Origin: Thermoanaerobacter ethanolicus JW 200 | GTDB lineage: Bacteria > Bacillota > Thermoanaerobacteria > Thermoanaerobacterales > Thermoanaerobacteraceae | Length of the DNA stretch: 64,000 nucleotides | NCBI RefSeq assembly: GCF_003722315.1 | Contig: NZ_CP033580.1 | Location: 1,239,001 to 1,303,000 of the forward strand | Direction of reading: 5' to 3' | Part shown: positions 47,509 through 57,691 of the stretch, piece by piece | Layout: every line of letters begins with the position of its first letter | How positions within the stretch are numbered: position 1 is the first letter of the stretch | The notes under the pieces: generated by a model | Database searches by the model: none | The model's input: only the letters and a program-made list of their open reading frames with translations | Told to the model about the DNA's origin: nothing | Position numbers and translations under genes: made by a program

Positions 47509-48762
47509 ATGAGAGTTAATAGGAGATATGAGCTTTTCGGCCATGTGTCGGACGAAGAGTGGAACGATTGGAAGTGGCAAATTAGAAACCGAATAGAGAC
47601 AGTGGAAGAGCTTAAAAAGTATTTGCCTTTGACACAAGAGGAAGAAGAAGCGATTTCTAAGACTTTGCAGACTTTGAGAATGGCTATAACGCCATATTAC
47701 CTTTCTTTAATAGATCCAAACGATCCAAATGACCCTATAAGAAAGAGAGCGGTTCCTACTATAAATGAACTTTACAGGGCTTCCGAAGATTTGGTAGATC
47801 CACTTAGTGAAGATGTAGATTCACCAGTGCCGGGGCTTACTCACAGATATCCTGATAGGGTGCTGCTTCTTATAACAGACCAATGCTCTATGTATTGCAG
47901 ACATTGCACGAGGAGAAGATTTGCAGGACAAACTGATGCGCCACTTCCAATGGATAAAATAGAGAGGGCCATCGAGTACATTGCTAAAACTCCGCAAATA
48001 CGAGATGTACTTATTTCGGGGGGAGATCCACTTACTCTTTCAGATGATAGGTTAGAGAGGATTATAAAAAGGCTAAGAGAGATACCTCATGTAGAGATAA
48101 TAAGAATAGGTTCCTCAACTCCTGTTGTGCTTCCACAAAGAATAACGCCCGAACTTGTTAATATGCTCAAAAAATATCATCCAATATGGTTAAATACTCA
48201 TTTTAATCATCCTCACGAAATAACAGAGGATTCTAGGAGGGCCTGCGAAATGCTGGCAGATGCGGGAATTCCTCTTGGAAACCAGACGGTTCTTCTAAGG
48301 GGAGTAAATGATTGCGTACATGTCATGAAAAAACTTGTTCATGAATTGGTGAAAATAAGGGTAAGGCCCTATTATATTTACCAATGTGATTTGTCATTAG
48401 GGCTTTCCCACTTTAGGACTCCTGTTTCAAAGGGAATTGAAATTATTGAGGCTTTGAGAGGTCATACATCAGGATTTTGCGTTCCTACCTTTGTGGTAGA
48501 TGCACCAGGCGGAGGAGGGAAAATTCCAGTAGGCCCCAATTATGTAATATCTCAAAGCCATGACAAAGTAGTTCTTAGAAATTATGAAGGAGTTATCACC
48601 ACATATATAGAGCCACAAAATTATATGCCAGGTCCTTGTGTATGCGATGAGGAAAGACCAGAAGAAATAACCGGTGTTGCGGGTCTTCTCCAGCAAGACA
48701 AAATTGCTACAATAGAGCCTCAAGAATTAGAAAGGAAAAAGAGAAGGAGATTAGATGAGTAA
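47509..48762 (+). CDS. kamA: L-lysine 2,3-aminomutase
   Basis: 417 residues, radical SAM and PLP enzyme that turns L-lysine into L-beta-lysine. The iron-sulfur motif is [11 protein letters not shown]; the PLP and SAM regions follow ([40 protein letters not shown]), and a zinc-type Cys pair is in [11 protein letters not shown] prefer the ATG at 47509 ([11 protein letters not shown]) since the family begins here and GGGGGGA lies upstream; ATG 47491 is possible and adds six residues. Confidence 0.96.
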   Translation: MRVNRRYELFGHVSDEEWNDWKWQIRNRIETVEELKKYLPLTQEEEEAISKTLQTLRMAITPYYLSLIDPNDPNDPIRKRAVPTINELYRASEDLVDPLSEDVDSPVPGLTHRYPDRVLLLITDQCSMYCRHCTRRRFAGQTDAPLPMDKIERAIEYIAKTPQIRDVLISGGDPLTLSDDRLERIIKRLREIPHVEIIRIGSSTPVVLPQRITPELVNMLKKYHPIWLNTHFNHPHEITEDSRRACEMLADAGIPLGNQTVLLRGVNDCVHVMKKLVHELVKIRVRPYYIYQCDLSLGLSHFRTPVSKGIEIIEALRGHTSGFCVPTFVVDAPGGGGKIPVGPNYVISQSHDKVVLRNYEGVITTYIEPQNYMPGPCVCDEERPEEITGVAGLLQQDKIATIEPQELERKKRRRLDE

Positions 48763-49777
48763 AATACTTGAATTGCTGAAGGACTATCGTACTATTTCTA
48801 TAATAGGTATGGCGAAAAATGTAGGGAAAACCACTGTGCTAAATTATATTTTGAGTAAGGCCAGGGGTAAATATACCCTTGGTCTTACCTCAATAGGAAG
48901 AGATGGAGAAGAGTATGACCAAGTAGCTTTTTTCCCCAAACCTCGAATTTACATAGCTAAAGGTAGCTATATAGCGACAGCGAAAGAGGCTTTGCTAAAC
49001 AGCGATATTACTAAAGAAATAGTTGCAACTACAGGATTTGATACTCCAATGGGAGAAATAGTAATTGCTAAAGCATTAAGCGATGGTTATGTAGATTTAG
49101 CAGGACCATCTATAAATAGTGAAATGGCAAAAGTATGTAACCTTCTTTTGAAATTGGGTTGTGATAAAGCTATTATAGATGGAGCCTTAAGTAGAAAAAC
49201 TCAGGCTTCTCCTTCTGTATCTGAAGCTACAATACTGGCTACAGGAGCAGCTTTGTCCTATGATATGGAGGAGACGATTAGAAAAACAGCTTTTACTGTG
49301 AAACTTTTGTCTATAGAGGCAGAAAAAGATAAAGAAATTTTAAAATTGGCGCAAAATATTTTAGATAACTCTCGTTTGGGTTTTATATACAAAGACAAGC
49401 GTTATAAAACGATAGAACTACCTACAGCTATAGATTCTTCTAAAGAGATTGTTGAAAATTTAGAAGGGGCCACTCATGTAGTTATAAAGGGAGTGGTCTC
49501 TGATAAATTAATTGAAGATGTGATGAGAGGTACAGATAAGTATAAAGGAGTAGCGTTTCTTGCAGAAGACTCTACAAAGCTTTTTTTACAAGAAGAAACA
49601 TTTTTAAAGTTTCAAAAGGGTGGTGGCATTTTAAAAGTACTAAAACCAGTAAATTTAGTTTGCGTTACTATAAATCCTGTCTCCTCTTTAAATTATCAGT
49701 ATGACAAAAAGGAGTTTTTAGAGAGATTAAAAAGAGAAATCTCTATCCCTGTATTTGATGTAATGGGTGGTGATTAA
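48755..49777 (+). CDS. kamB: KamB, P-loop component of lysine 5,6-aminomutase reactivation
   Basis: 340 residues. A P-loop lies at [19 protein letters not shown]; the rest ([40 protein letters not shown]) is specific to this family. It is known only from lysine-fermentation loci next to kamC and is predicted, with KamC, to restore the B12-dependent aminomutase. It overlaps kamA by eight bases, which indicates coupling. Confidence 0.85.
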   Translation: MSKILELLKDYRTISIIGMAKNVGKTTVLNYILSKARGKYTLGLTSIGRDGEEYDQVAFFPKPRIYIAKGSYIATAKEALLNSDITKEIVATTGFDTPMGEIVIAKALSDGYVDLAGPSINSEMAKVCNLLLKLGCDKAIIDGALSRKTQASPSVSEATILATGAALSYDMEETIRKTAFTVKLLSIEAEKDKEILKLAQNILDNSRLGFIYKDKRYKTIELPTAIDSSKEIVENLEGATHVVIKGVVSDKLIEDVMRGTDKYKGVAFLAEDSTKLFLQEETFLKFQKGGGILKVLKPVNLVCVTINPVSSLNYQYDKKEFLERLKREISIPVFDVMGGD

Positions 49778-51248
49778 TATTAAATTTTTGACAGAAAAAG
49801 AAAGAGAGCAAATAGGCTTTAACTATATAATGGCTAGATTGCAGGTTATAACTCCTTATGGGAAAGAAGAGATGAAAAATGTAAAACCTTTTAAAAGAGA
49901 GGAAAAAGAAAAAGTTATAAAAGAGTATGACTATATTGAATTAATGAGAGGGAGTTTAGAAAAGGACAAAGAGTTGTTTTATAAAATTTTAAAAATACTT
50001 TTTAAGATAAAAGATATAAGAAATAGTGTAAAAAAGTGTAAAACTGGCGAAATTTTAGATGAAGTGGAGCTATACGAAATAAAAATATTTTGCCTTTTGA
50101 GTGAAGAACTGCGCACTTTTATAGAAAGATTAAAGGTTGACATAGAAGATATAAAGCTAAAATCAGTAAAACCTATTTTAGATTTACTTGACCCTCAAAA
50201 AAAGAGGATTGCTACTTTTCACATTTATGATGAATATTCACAAAGGCTTAAAGAAATAAGAGAGAAAAAAAGGGAAATTGAAAGACAAATATTTTTAGAG
50301 ACAGAAAAGGAAAAAATCGAAAAGTTAAAGGAAAAAAGATTAGAGATAGTGGTTTTAGAGCAACAGGAAGAGTTAGAAGTTAAAAAGAGGATTTCTAAAG
50401 AGTTGTTTAGCTACATCAGTATATTAGAAGCTAATATAAAAGCTATAGGTCGTTTTGACTTTTTGATGGCAAAAACTAAATTGTCAATGGAATATGGAGG
50501 AATAAAACCCAAGATAAATGAAGACTTAGAGATTAACTTTACGAATGTAATAAATCCTCAGGTTTCAGACATTTTAAAGGCTCAAGGCAAAAAATTTACT
50601 CCAATAAGTTTAAAGATAAAAAATGGAACTACTGTTATAACAGGTGCCAACATGGGAGGAAAAACTGTAGCATTAAAAACTATCACTCTTAATCTTTTAT
50701 TAGGCATAATGGGGTTTTTTGTATTTGCTGAGGAAGCTTCCTTTCCTATTGTAGATTTTATACATTTTGTTTCTGAGGATTTACAGTCTGTATCAAGAGG
50801 ATTAAGTAGTTTTGGAGCGGAAGTTATTAAATTAAAAGAAATAATAGAGGATGTAAAAAAAGGGAGTGGGTTTATTGCATTGGATGAGATAGCGAGGGGA
50901 ACAAATCCAGAAGAGGGATTGTACATTGTAAAAGCTATTTCAAAGTATTTGAATAGTTTTCCTTCTATAACCCTATTAGCCACCCATTATGACGGTGTAG
51001 TAGAGGAAAATATGATTCATTATCAAGTAGTGGGGCTGAAAAATGTTGACTTTGAAATGCTAAAACAAAAAATTAGCATGAATAGAAGCAATTCGATAGA
51101 AATTCTTCAAGAATATATGGATTACAATTTGGAAAGGGTAGATTCTTTCTATGAAGTTCCAAAAGATGCTTTGAACATTTGTAGAATATTGGGCTTAGAA
51201 GAAGAAGTTATAAAACTTGCAGAAAAGTACTATGAGAAGGAGGAGTGA
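49767..51248 (+). CDS. kamC: KamC, MutS-like ATPase for lysine 5,6-aminomutase
   Basis: 493 residues. The C-terminal half is a MutS-type ATPase: Walker A TGANMGGKTVALK, SRGLSSFGAEV, Walker B FIALDEIARGTNPEEG and TLLATHYD. The N-terminal half replaces the DNA mismatch domains with helical, charged sequence including a coiled coil (about 160-215). It probably uses ATP to exchange damaged cobalamin from KamDE together with KamB. The GTG at 49767 overlaps the kamB end by 11 bases. Confidence 0.9.
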   Translation: MVINIKFLTEKEREQIGFNYIMARLQVITPYGKEEMKNVKPFKREEKEKVIKEYDYIELMRGSLEKDKELFYKILKILFKIKDIRNSVKKCKTGEILDEVELYEIKIFCLLSEELRTFIERLKVDIEDIKLKSVKPILDLLDPQKKRIATFHIYDEYSQRLKEIREKKREIERQIFLETEKEKIEKLKEKRLEIVVLEQQEELEVKKRISKELFSYISILEANIKAIGRFDFLMAKTKLSMEYGGIKPKINEDLEINFTNVINPQVSDILKAQGKKFTPISLKIKNGTTVITGANMGGKTVALKTITLNLLLGIMGFFVFAEEASFPIVDFIHFVSEDLQSVSRGLSSFGAEVIKLKEIIEDVKKGSGFIALDEIARGTNPEEGLYIVKAISKYLNSFPSITLLATHYDGVVEENMIHYQVVGLKNVDFEMLKQKISMNRSNSIEILQEYMDYNLERVDSFYEVPKDALNICRILGLEEEVIKLAEKYYEKEE

Positions 51249-51251
51249 TAT

Positions 51252-52811
51252 ATGAAAAGCAAGCTCAATTTAAATTGGGATATAGTCAATAAGGCGAGAG
51301 AGTGCGCAAGAAATATTGCAGAAGATACACAAAAATTTATTGATGCCCATACTACTGTTGCAATTGAAAGAACAGTATGTAGGCTTTTAGGAATAGATGG
51401 AGTAGATGAGATGGGAGTTCCTCTTCCTAATGTTGTGGTTGACAACATAAAAAATGGAGGGGGACTTTCACTTGGAGCAGCTTTCTATATAGGTAATGCT
51501 ATGCTTTATACAGGACTTACTCCTCAACAGATAGCTGAAAAAGTGGGTAGAAATGAGCTTGACCTTACTAAAATGCCGATGGCAGATTTGTTTGATATAA
51601 AATTAGCTGTTCAAGAGGTTGCGGTAAAAACTGTTGAAAAGATAAAAGAAAATAGAAGGAAAAGAGAAGAACTTTTGAAAAAATACGGTAAGAAAGAAGG
51701 TCCACTTCTCTATTTGATTGTGGCAACGGGTAATATCTATGAAGATATTGTGCAGGCACAGGCTGCTGCAAGGCAGGGAGCAGACGTAATTGCGGTAATT
51801 AGGACTACAGGACAAAGCCTTTTAGATTATGTACCTTATGGAGCAACTACTGAAGGATTTGGAGGTACTTACGCTACACAAGAGAATTTCCGCCTTATGA
51901 GAAAAGCGCTTGATGAGGTTTCTGAAGAGGTAGGGAGGTATATAAGGCTTTGCAATTATTGTTCTGGCCTTTGTATGCCTGAAATTGCGGCTATGGGGGC
52001 TTTAGAGAGATTAGATGTTATGCTAAACGATGCATTGTATGGGATTCTTTTTAGAGATATAAATATGAAGAGAACTCTTGTAGACCAATATTTTTCAAGA
52101 ATTATAAATGGTTTTGCAGGAATTATTATAAACACTGGAGAAGACAATTATTTGACAACTTCTGATGCTTATGAAGAGGCTCACACAGTTTTAGCTTCCC
52201 AGCTTATAAATGAACAATTTGCTCTTTTAGCAGGAATTCCTGAAGAGCAGATAGGATTGGGGCACGCTTTTGAAATGAATCCTGACCTTAAAAATGGATT
52301 TTTATACGAACTTGCGCAAGCGCAAATGGCAAGAGAGATATTCCCTAAAGCTCCTTTAAAATACATGCCACCTACAAAGTACATGACAGGGAATATTTTT
52401 AAAGGGCATGTGCAAGACGCTTTATTTAATATTGTGACTATAATGACAAAGCAAAAGATTCACCTTTTGGGTATGCTTACAGAAGCTATACACACGCCTT
52501 TTATGTCTGATAGGGCTTTGTCTATTGAGAGTGCAAAGTATATATTCAACAATATGGCAGATATAGCAGATGAGATATACTTTAAAGAAGGTGGAATAAT
52601 CCAACAGAGGGCTAATGAAGTTCTTATTAAGGCTTATGAGCTATTGAGGGAAATTGAAAAGGAAGGACTCTTTAGAACATTAGAGCAAGGTAAGTTTGCA
52701 GGAATTAAAAGGTCAATGAATGGAGGAAGAGGTTTAGAGGGAGTTGTAGAGAAAGACCCAAACTATTTTAATCCTTTCATAGACCTTATGCTAAGAGGTG
52801 ATAGACAATGA
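51252..52811 (+). CDS. kamD: D-lysine/beta-lysine 5,6-aminomutase alpha subunit
   Basis: 519 residues, the TIM-barrel subunit of the PLP- and adenosylcobalamin-dependent aminomutase that converts beta-lysine to 3,5-diaminohexanoate. Typical segments are GVDEMGVPLPNVVVDNIKNGGGLSLGAAFY, ATGNIYEDIVQAQAAARQGADVIAVIRTTGQSLLDYVPYGATTEGFGGTYATQEN and CNYCSGLCMPEIAAMGALERLDVMLNDALYG. AAGGAGGAGTG precedes the ATG, three bases after kamC. It overlaps kamE by four bases. Confidence 0.97.
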   Translation: MKSKLNLNWDIVNKARECARNIAEDTQKFIDAHTTVAIERTVCRLLGIDGVDEMGVPLPNVVVDNIKNGGGLSLGAAFYIGNAMLYTGLTPQQIAEKVGRNELDLTKMPMADLFDIKLAVQEVAVKTVEKIKENRRKREELLKKYGKKEGPLLYLIVATGNIYEDIVQAQAAARQGADVIAVIRTTGQSLLDYVPYGATTEGFGGTYATQENFRLMRKALDEVSEEVGRYIRLCNYCSGLCMPEIAAMGALERLDVMLNDALYGILFRDINMKRTLVDQYFSRIINGFAGIIINTGEDNYLTTSDAYEEAHTVLASQLINEQFALLAGIPEEQIGLGHAFEMNPDLKNGFLYELAQAQMAREIFPKAPLKYMPPTKYMTGNIFKGHVQDALFNIVTIMTKQKIHLLGMLTEAIHTPFMSDRALSIESAKYIFNNMADIADEIYFKEGGIIQQRANEVLIKAYELLREIEKEGLFRTLEQGKFAGIKRSMNGGRGLEGVVEKDPNYFNPFIDLMLRGDRQ

Positions 52812-53617
52812 GCAGTGGGCTTTACTCTACAGAGCGGAAAGATTACGATAAAACCCTTGATTTGACCAAAGTTAAACCCTATGGAGATACGATGAATGAT
52901 GGAAAAGTTCAATTAAGCTTTACTTTACCTGTACCAGATGGAGAAAAAGCAGTGGAGGCGGCTAAGCAACTAGCAAAGAAGATGGGACTGGAAAATCCAA
53001 TGGTGGTATATCATACACCTTTGGACAAAGATTTTACCTTCTTCATAATATACGGAAGCCTTATTCACACTGTAGACTATACTTCTATACATGTAGAGAC
53101 TATAGATATCAAAACTATGACAATTGAAGAAGTCAATGAACACATCAAAGAGCACATAAAGAGGAAAATTGTGGTAGTTGGTGCCACAACAGGAACAGAT
53201 GCCCACACCGTCGGACTGGATGCCATTATGAATATGAAGGGATATGCAGGTCATTATGGGCTTGAGAGGTATGAGATGATAGAAGCCCATAATCTTGGGA
53301 GCCAAGTTCCCAACGAGGAATTTGTTAAAAAGGCGATAGAACTCAAAGCAGATGCGCTTTTGATTTCTCAAACAGTTACACAAAAGGACATTCACATAAA
53401 AAATTTGACTCATCTTGTAGAGCTTCTTGAAGCAGAGGGAATAAGAGATAAGGTGTTATTAATATGTGGCGGCCCTAGAATAACTCATGAACTTGCAAAG
53501 GAATTGGGGTATGATGCAGGTTTTGGACCAGGTAAATATGCTGATGATGTGGCGACGTTTATAGTAACTGAAATGGTCAAAAGAGGAATAAAAGGTTTAA
53601 GAGATATACAAAAGTAG
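52808..53617 (+). CDS. kamE: 5,6-aminomutase beta subunit, B12-binding
   Basis: 269 residues. The cobalamin-binding motif DxHxxG is DAHTVG in GATTGTDAHTVGLDAIMN, with the downstream SxL and GG parts (ALLISQTVTQKD, LLICGGPRIT). The PLP lysine is also in this subunit. Last gene of the operon. Confidence 0.97.
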   Translation: MSSGLYSTERKDYDKTLDLTKVKPYGDTMNDGKVQLSFTLPVPDGEKAVEAAKQLAKKMGLENPMVVYHTPLDKDFTFFIIYGSLIHTVDYTSIHVETIDIKTMTIEEVNEHIKEHIKRKIVVVGATTGTDAHTVGLDAIMNMKGYAGHYGLERYEMIEAHNLGSQVPNEEFVKKAIELKADALLISQTVTQKDIHIKNLTHLVELLEAEGIRDKVLLICGGPRITHELAKELGYDAGFGPGKYADDVATFIVTEMVKRGIKGLRDIQK

Positions 53618-53646
53618 GAGGCTGTTTTTTGCAGCCTCCCTTATTT
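53617..53646 (+). terminator. kam operon terminator
   Basis: GGAGGCTG (53617-53624), loop TTTTTTG, CAGCCTCC (53632-53639), then CTTATTTTTG. It overlaps the kamE stop codon and faces the 3' end of the permease remnant. Confidence 0.9.
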
Positions 53647-54410
53647 TTGTGTATTTAGCATGCTATGGTATCTGCCATAAGCAAAATATATTATCAAGCC
53701 TACTAACATCCATATTCCAAACCTTGCCCATGTAACCCAAGGTAGACTTGCCATAAGGTATAAGCTGAAAGCCATTGTAAGAGGTGCTACTACCCAAACA
53801 AAAGGAACTCTGAATTTCCTTTCAACATTAGGCATTTTAACTCTTAAGACTAATATTCCTATTGATACAATTACAAATACAGACAGAGTACCTATATTGC
53901 AAAGCTCAATAATTATATCAAGTGGCAAAAATCCAGCAATAATAGCTGCTACTACACTTGTAATTATAGTGTTGATATGAGGTGTTCTATATTTGGGATG
54001 AACATGGGAGAAAACTTCTGGTAAAAGTCCATCTCTTGCCATAACCATAAATATTCTTATTTGACCGTAAAGAGTTACAAGGAGTGTGGATATCATACCT
54101 ACGGCAGCACCAGTAGCTACTAATGCAGAACCCCAGTTAATTCCAATGCTCATTAATGCACCTGGGAGAGCATTATCCGGAATAATCTGTTTATAAGGTA
54201 CCATACCTACTAAAACGACGGCAACTGAAATATAAAGTGCTAATATTACAATCATTGCCATTACAAGTCCTAACGGTACATTTCGAGTTGGATCTTTTGT
54301 TTCTTCCGCTGCGGTAGATACGGCATCAAACCCTATATATGCAAAGAATATAATAGCTGCAGCAGACATTATGCCTTTCCAATATAACTTAAACTTATGC
54401 TTTCACCTTG
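53641..54410 (-). pseudogene. APC-family amino acid permease, C-terminal remnant
   Basis: About 245 residues with the last seven or so membrane helices of an amino-acid/polyamine permease: WKGIMSAAAIIFFAYIGFDAVSTAAEETKDPTRNVPLG, then PEVFSHVHPKYRTPHINT. The N-terminal helices are missing. Upstream the frame continues through FKLYWKG to about 54390 and then enters the start of an unrelated gene (see 54412-54483). It may once have supplied lysine for the neighbouring operon, but the substrate cannot be read from a fragment. Confidence 0.85.
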
Positions 54411-54411
54411 A

Positions 54412-54483
54412 TGGATTTACTACTCCTGCAGGATTGCCACTAAATTCTTTACTTGTAAAAGCGTCAACAATAAAAATTTGCAT
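54412..54483 (-). pseudogene. PhzF-family protein, first 22-24 codons only
   Basis: From an ATG at 54483 with AAAGGGGAAC upstream the sequence reads MQIFIVDAFTSKEFSGNPAG then VV. That is the typical start of PhzF isomerase-like proteins. After NPSR it meets a stop, and permease sequence begins within about 25 bases. The body of this gene and the start of the permease gene were deleted together. Confidence 0.7.
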
Positions 54484-54648
54484 AAAAAGTTCCCCTTTAA
54501 ACGTTAATTTGTTTCGAATAATTATAATATAGCACAATAGCTGAGTTTTTCAAGTTTCCATACGTATACTCATTTATATAAGATTTGGAAATTATATGTT
54601 GAATTTTGTAAAAATAATTGCTAAAATTATAAAATGGGGTGTAGAAAA

Positions 54649-55191
54649 ATGAAAAAATGGTATGTTATTTTTACTCGAAGTGGATATGAAAACAAAGTTA
54701 GAGATATTATTGAGAGTTGCTTTAAACAAGAGGAAGTGAAATTGCTTATTCCGAAAAGAAAAATTATAGAGAGAGAAAAAGGACAACCAGTGGAAAGAAT
54801 TAGACTTTTGTTTCCTGGATATGTTTTTGTAAATGCCGAGATGAGCGATGATTTATATTATAAAATGTCTGATGTTTTGAAAAGAGGTATTTTTCTGAAA
54901 GAAGGGAAAAGGCCTGCTTTTGTAAAAGAAGAAGAGATGAAAATAATTTTGTCTCTTACTAAAAATTCTGATTTAATAGATTTGTCAAAAGGTATAATGG
55001 AAGGAGAAAGAGTAAAGATAATTGAAGGACCATTGAAAGGGTATGAGGGGCTTATTAAGAAAATAGACAAAAGGAAAAAGAGAGCAAAAGTTATGCTTAG
55101 TATAGCGGGGGAACTGAAAAGTGTAGATTTAGCTATTGAAGTAATTGAAAATGTATCTGAGCAGCACAGGAGTCTGGTTTACGCTTGTTGA
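54649..55191 (+). CDS. loaP: LoaP-type transcription antiterminator (NusG paralogue)
   Basis: 180 residues. The NGN domain starts MKKWYVIFTRSGYENKV and includes LLFPGYVFVNAEM; a C-terminal KOW domain has GERVKIIEGPLKGYEGLIKKIDKRKKRAKV. Specialised NusG paralogues of the LoaP group help polymerase read through terminators in long polysaccharide or small-molecule operons. The genes after it (phosphohexomutase, GalU, Wzz) suggest the same here. I chose the ATG at 54649, with GGGGTGTAG upstream. Confidence 0.88.
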   Translation: MKKWYVIFTRSGYENKVRDIIESCFKQEEVKLLIPKRKIIEREKGQPVERIRLLFPGYVFVNAEMSDDLYYKMSDVLKRGIFLKEGKRPAFVKEEEMKIILSLTKNSDLIDLSKGIMEGERVKIIEGPLKGYEGLIKKIDKRKKRAKVMLSIAGELKSVDLAIEVIENVSEQHRSLVYAC

Positions 55192-55298
55192 TATATTTGC
55201 GGAAAGTCAAGAAACAATTTTGTGAAGATTGTGTATTGAGGATTTTCAGTATTATCTATATAATTAAATTGTATGACATAAAAAGGAGGTTGAGACAA

Positions 55299-56666
55299 AT
55301 GAAGTTGAATGAAAACATGTTTAGGATGTATGATATTAGAGGGGTGTGGGGTGAAGATTTAACTGCTGAGACCGCAGAAATAATAGGAAAGGCTTTTGGT
55401 ACATATGTGAGACAAAAAGGAATTAAGGATGTGCTGGTAGGCAGAGATAATAGATTATCATCAAGGCCTATACGAGATGCTTTGATTAAAGGACTTACTT
55501 CTACAGGCTGTGATGTATTAGATGTAGGGGTTTTGACGACTCCAGCTTTTTACTATTCTAATGTCCTGTACAATTATCAAGCAGGGATGATGATTACTGC
55601 AAGCCACAATCCGCCACAATTTAATGGTTTCAAAGTTATGGTAGGACCTTCTACTATTTATGGCGATGAACTTAAAAAACTATACTATATAGCAGAAAAA
55701 GGCGAATTTGAAAAAGGTACAGGGAATGTGAAGTATGCTTATCCTATTAATTCGTATATTAACATGATAAAAGAAAAGGTTAAATTAGGCGACAGAAAGC
55801 TTAAAGTTGTTGTAGATTGTGGGAATGGCACAGGTTCATATTTTTATCCTGATGTTATATATAACTTAGGTTGTGAAGTATATCCTCTCTATTGTGAATC
55901 TGATCCTACATTTCCAAACCATTTCCCAGATCCAGTAAAAGAAGAAAATTTAAAAGATTTAATTGAAGAAGTAAAAAGAGTGAAGGCTGATTTGGGTATA
56001 GCTTTTGATGGTGACGGTGATAGAATTGGCGTTGTGGATGATAAGGGGAATATAATTTGGGGAGATATGTTGATGATTCTTTATTGGAGAGAAATAATGA
56101 AAAAACATCCCGGTGCCGATGCCATTGTAGAAGTGAAATGTTCTCAGGCATTAGTAGAAGAAATTGAGAGATTGGGAGGCAAACCTATCTTTTTCAAAAC
56201 AGGCCATTCCCTTATAAAAGCAAAAATGAAAGAATTAGGTGCTGTATTTACAGGAGAAATGTCTGGTCATATGTTTTTTGCAGATGAGTACTATGGATTT
56301 GATGATGCGGCATATGCTGCTGCAAGGCTTTTACGAATACTTTCTAATACAGATAAATCTTTGTCTGAGCTTTTAGCTGATGTTCCTAAATATCCTGCAA
56401 CACCTGAAATAAGGCTAGAATGTGACGATGAGAAAAAATTTGATGTGGTAAAAGGTGTAACTGAGTACTTTAAAGAAAAAGGATACGACATTATAGATGT
56501 TGATGGCGCAAGAGTGTTGTTTGACGAAGGATGGGGACTGGTTAGAGCTTCTAACACAGGACCAGAGCTTATTGTGAGATGTGAGGCAAAGACAAAAGAA
56601 AAACTAGAAGAGATTAAAAAAGAGCTTTCAGAAGCTTTAGCTAAATTTGGCGTAGTGTCACTCTGA
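55299..56666 (+). CDS. Phosphomannomutase/phosphoglucomutase
   Basis: 455 residues, alpha-D-phosphohexomutase. The phosphoserine loop is MITASHNPPQFNG, the metal loop DGDGDRIGVVD, the sugar loop GEMSGHMFF, and the phosphate-binding end RASNTGPELIVRCEA. It interconverts hexose 1- and 6-phosphates to feed sugar nucleotide synthesis with galU. The ATG at 55299 has AAGGAGG; the longer frame from 55185 lacks one. The last codons and the stop lie in a small interspersed repeat. Confidence 0.95.
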   Translation: MKLNENMFRMYDIRGVWGEDLTAETAEIIGKAFGTYVRQKGIKDVLVGRDNRLSSRPIRDALIKGLTSTGCDVLDVGVLTTPAFYYSNVLYNYQAGMMITASHNPPQFNGFKVMVGPSTIYGDELKKLYYIAEKGEFEKGTGNVKYAYPINSYINMIKEKVKLGDRKLKVVVDCGNGTGSYFYPDVIYNLGCEVYPLYCESDPTFPNHFPDPVKEENLKDLIEEVKRVKADLGIAFDGDGDRIGVVDDKGNIIWGDMLMILYWREIMKKHPGADAIVEVKCSQALVEEIERLGGKPIFFKTGHSLIKAKMKELGAVFTGEMSGHMFFADEYYGFDDAAYAAARLLRILSNTDKSLSELLADVPKYPATPEIRLECDDEKKFDVVKGVTEYFKEKGYDIIDVDGARVLFDEGWGLVRASNTGPELIVRCEAKTKEKLEEIKKELSEALAKFGVVSL

Positions 56667-56693
56667 GCCGAAGCGTAGCGAAGGGTCTGTGAA
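56652..56693. repeat. Short interspersed repeat at the end of the phosphohexomutase gene
   Basis: GTGTCACTCTGAGCCGAAGC followed by GTAGCGAAGGGTCTGTGAAG. The inner CCGAAGCGTAGCGAAGG is partly self-complementary (TTCGCTACGCTTCGG reversed). GC content is far above the surroundings. It supplies the last residues (VVSL) and the TGA stop of the gene. I recall similar short repeats between genes of many bacteria, but cannot count copies here. Confidence 0.5.
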
Positions 56694-56755
56694 GAATCCA
56701 TTAATAATAGATTATCATTCTGGTATAAAAGGAATGTTATATAGAGGAGGAAAAA

Positions 56756-57667
56756 ATGGTGAAGATAAAAAAGGCGATAATTCCGGCTGCAGGACTTGGT
56801 ACAAGGTTTTTACCTGCTACCAAGGCCCAGCCTAAAGAAATGCTTCCAATTGTGGACAAGCCCACTATTCAGTACATAGTTGAAGAAGCGATACAGTCGG
56901 GGATAGAGGACATTCTTATAATAACTGGCAGAAATAAAAGAGCAATAGAAGACCATTTTGATAAATCTGTGGAGTTGGAGCTGGAGTTAAAAAAGAAAAA
57001 GAAGGAAAGCCTTTTACACCTTGTAGAAGATATTAGCAATATGGTAAATATTCACTATATAAGGCAAAAGGAACCAAAAGGTTTAGGACATGCTATATAC
57101 TGTGCGAGAGCATTTGTGGGCAATGAACCCTTTGCTGTTCTTTTAGGGGATGACATAGTAGATGCGGAAGTCCCTGTTTTAAAGCAGATGATAGAACAAT
57201 ACGAAAGGTACAACTGTTCTATTATTGGGGTACAAGAAGTGCCGTATGAGGATGTAGATAAATATGGTATTGTTGATTCTACACCTATTGAGGACAGATT
57301 GTATAAGGTGAATAATCTCGTAGAAAAGCCTAAAAAAGAAGAAGCTCCATCAAATATAGCTATTCTGGGAAGATATATAATAACGCCAAGAATATTTGAA
57401 ATATTAGAAAACACGCCACCAGGAACAGGTGGGGAGATACAGCTTACAGATGCTTTAAAAACTCTTTTAAATTATGAAGCAATTTACGCCTATAATTTTA
57501 TTGGCAAGAGATATGATGTAGGAGATAAATTAGGTTACCTTATGGCAACTGTTGAGTATGCTCTGAAAAGAGAGGACTTAAGGGAACCTTTTAAGAGGTA
57601 TTTATTAGACGTTACGAGAAGCTTAGATCCTGTGATGGATGAAGCTGCAGTTACAATTACACAATAA
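56756..57667 (+). CDS. galU: UTP-glucose-1-phosphate uridylyltransferase
   Basis: 303 residues. The nucleotide-binding signature is [50 protein letters not shown] and [21 protein letters not shown] follow. It makes UDP-glucose for polysaccharide and glycolipid synthesis. GAGGAGGAAAAA precedes the ATG. It sits between the phosphohexomutase and wzz. Confidence 0.96.
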   Translation: MVKIKKAIIPAAGLGTRFLPATKAQPKEMLPIVDKPTIQYIVEEAIQSGIEDILIITGRNKRAIEDHFDKSVELELELKKKKKESLLHLVEDISNMVNIHYIRQKEPKGLGHAIYCARAFVGNEPFAVLLGDDIVDAEVPVLKQMIEQYERYNCSIIGVQEVPYEDVDKYGIVDSTPIEDRLYKVNNLVEKPKKEEAPSNIAILGRYIITPRIFEILENTPPGTGGEIQLTDALKTLLNYEAIYAYNFIGKRYDVGDKLGYLMATVEYALKREDLREPFKRYLLDVTRSLDPVMDEAAVTITQ

Positions 57668-57691
57668 GTTTAAAGCGAAAGGAGAATAAAA

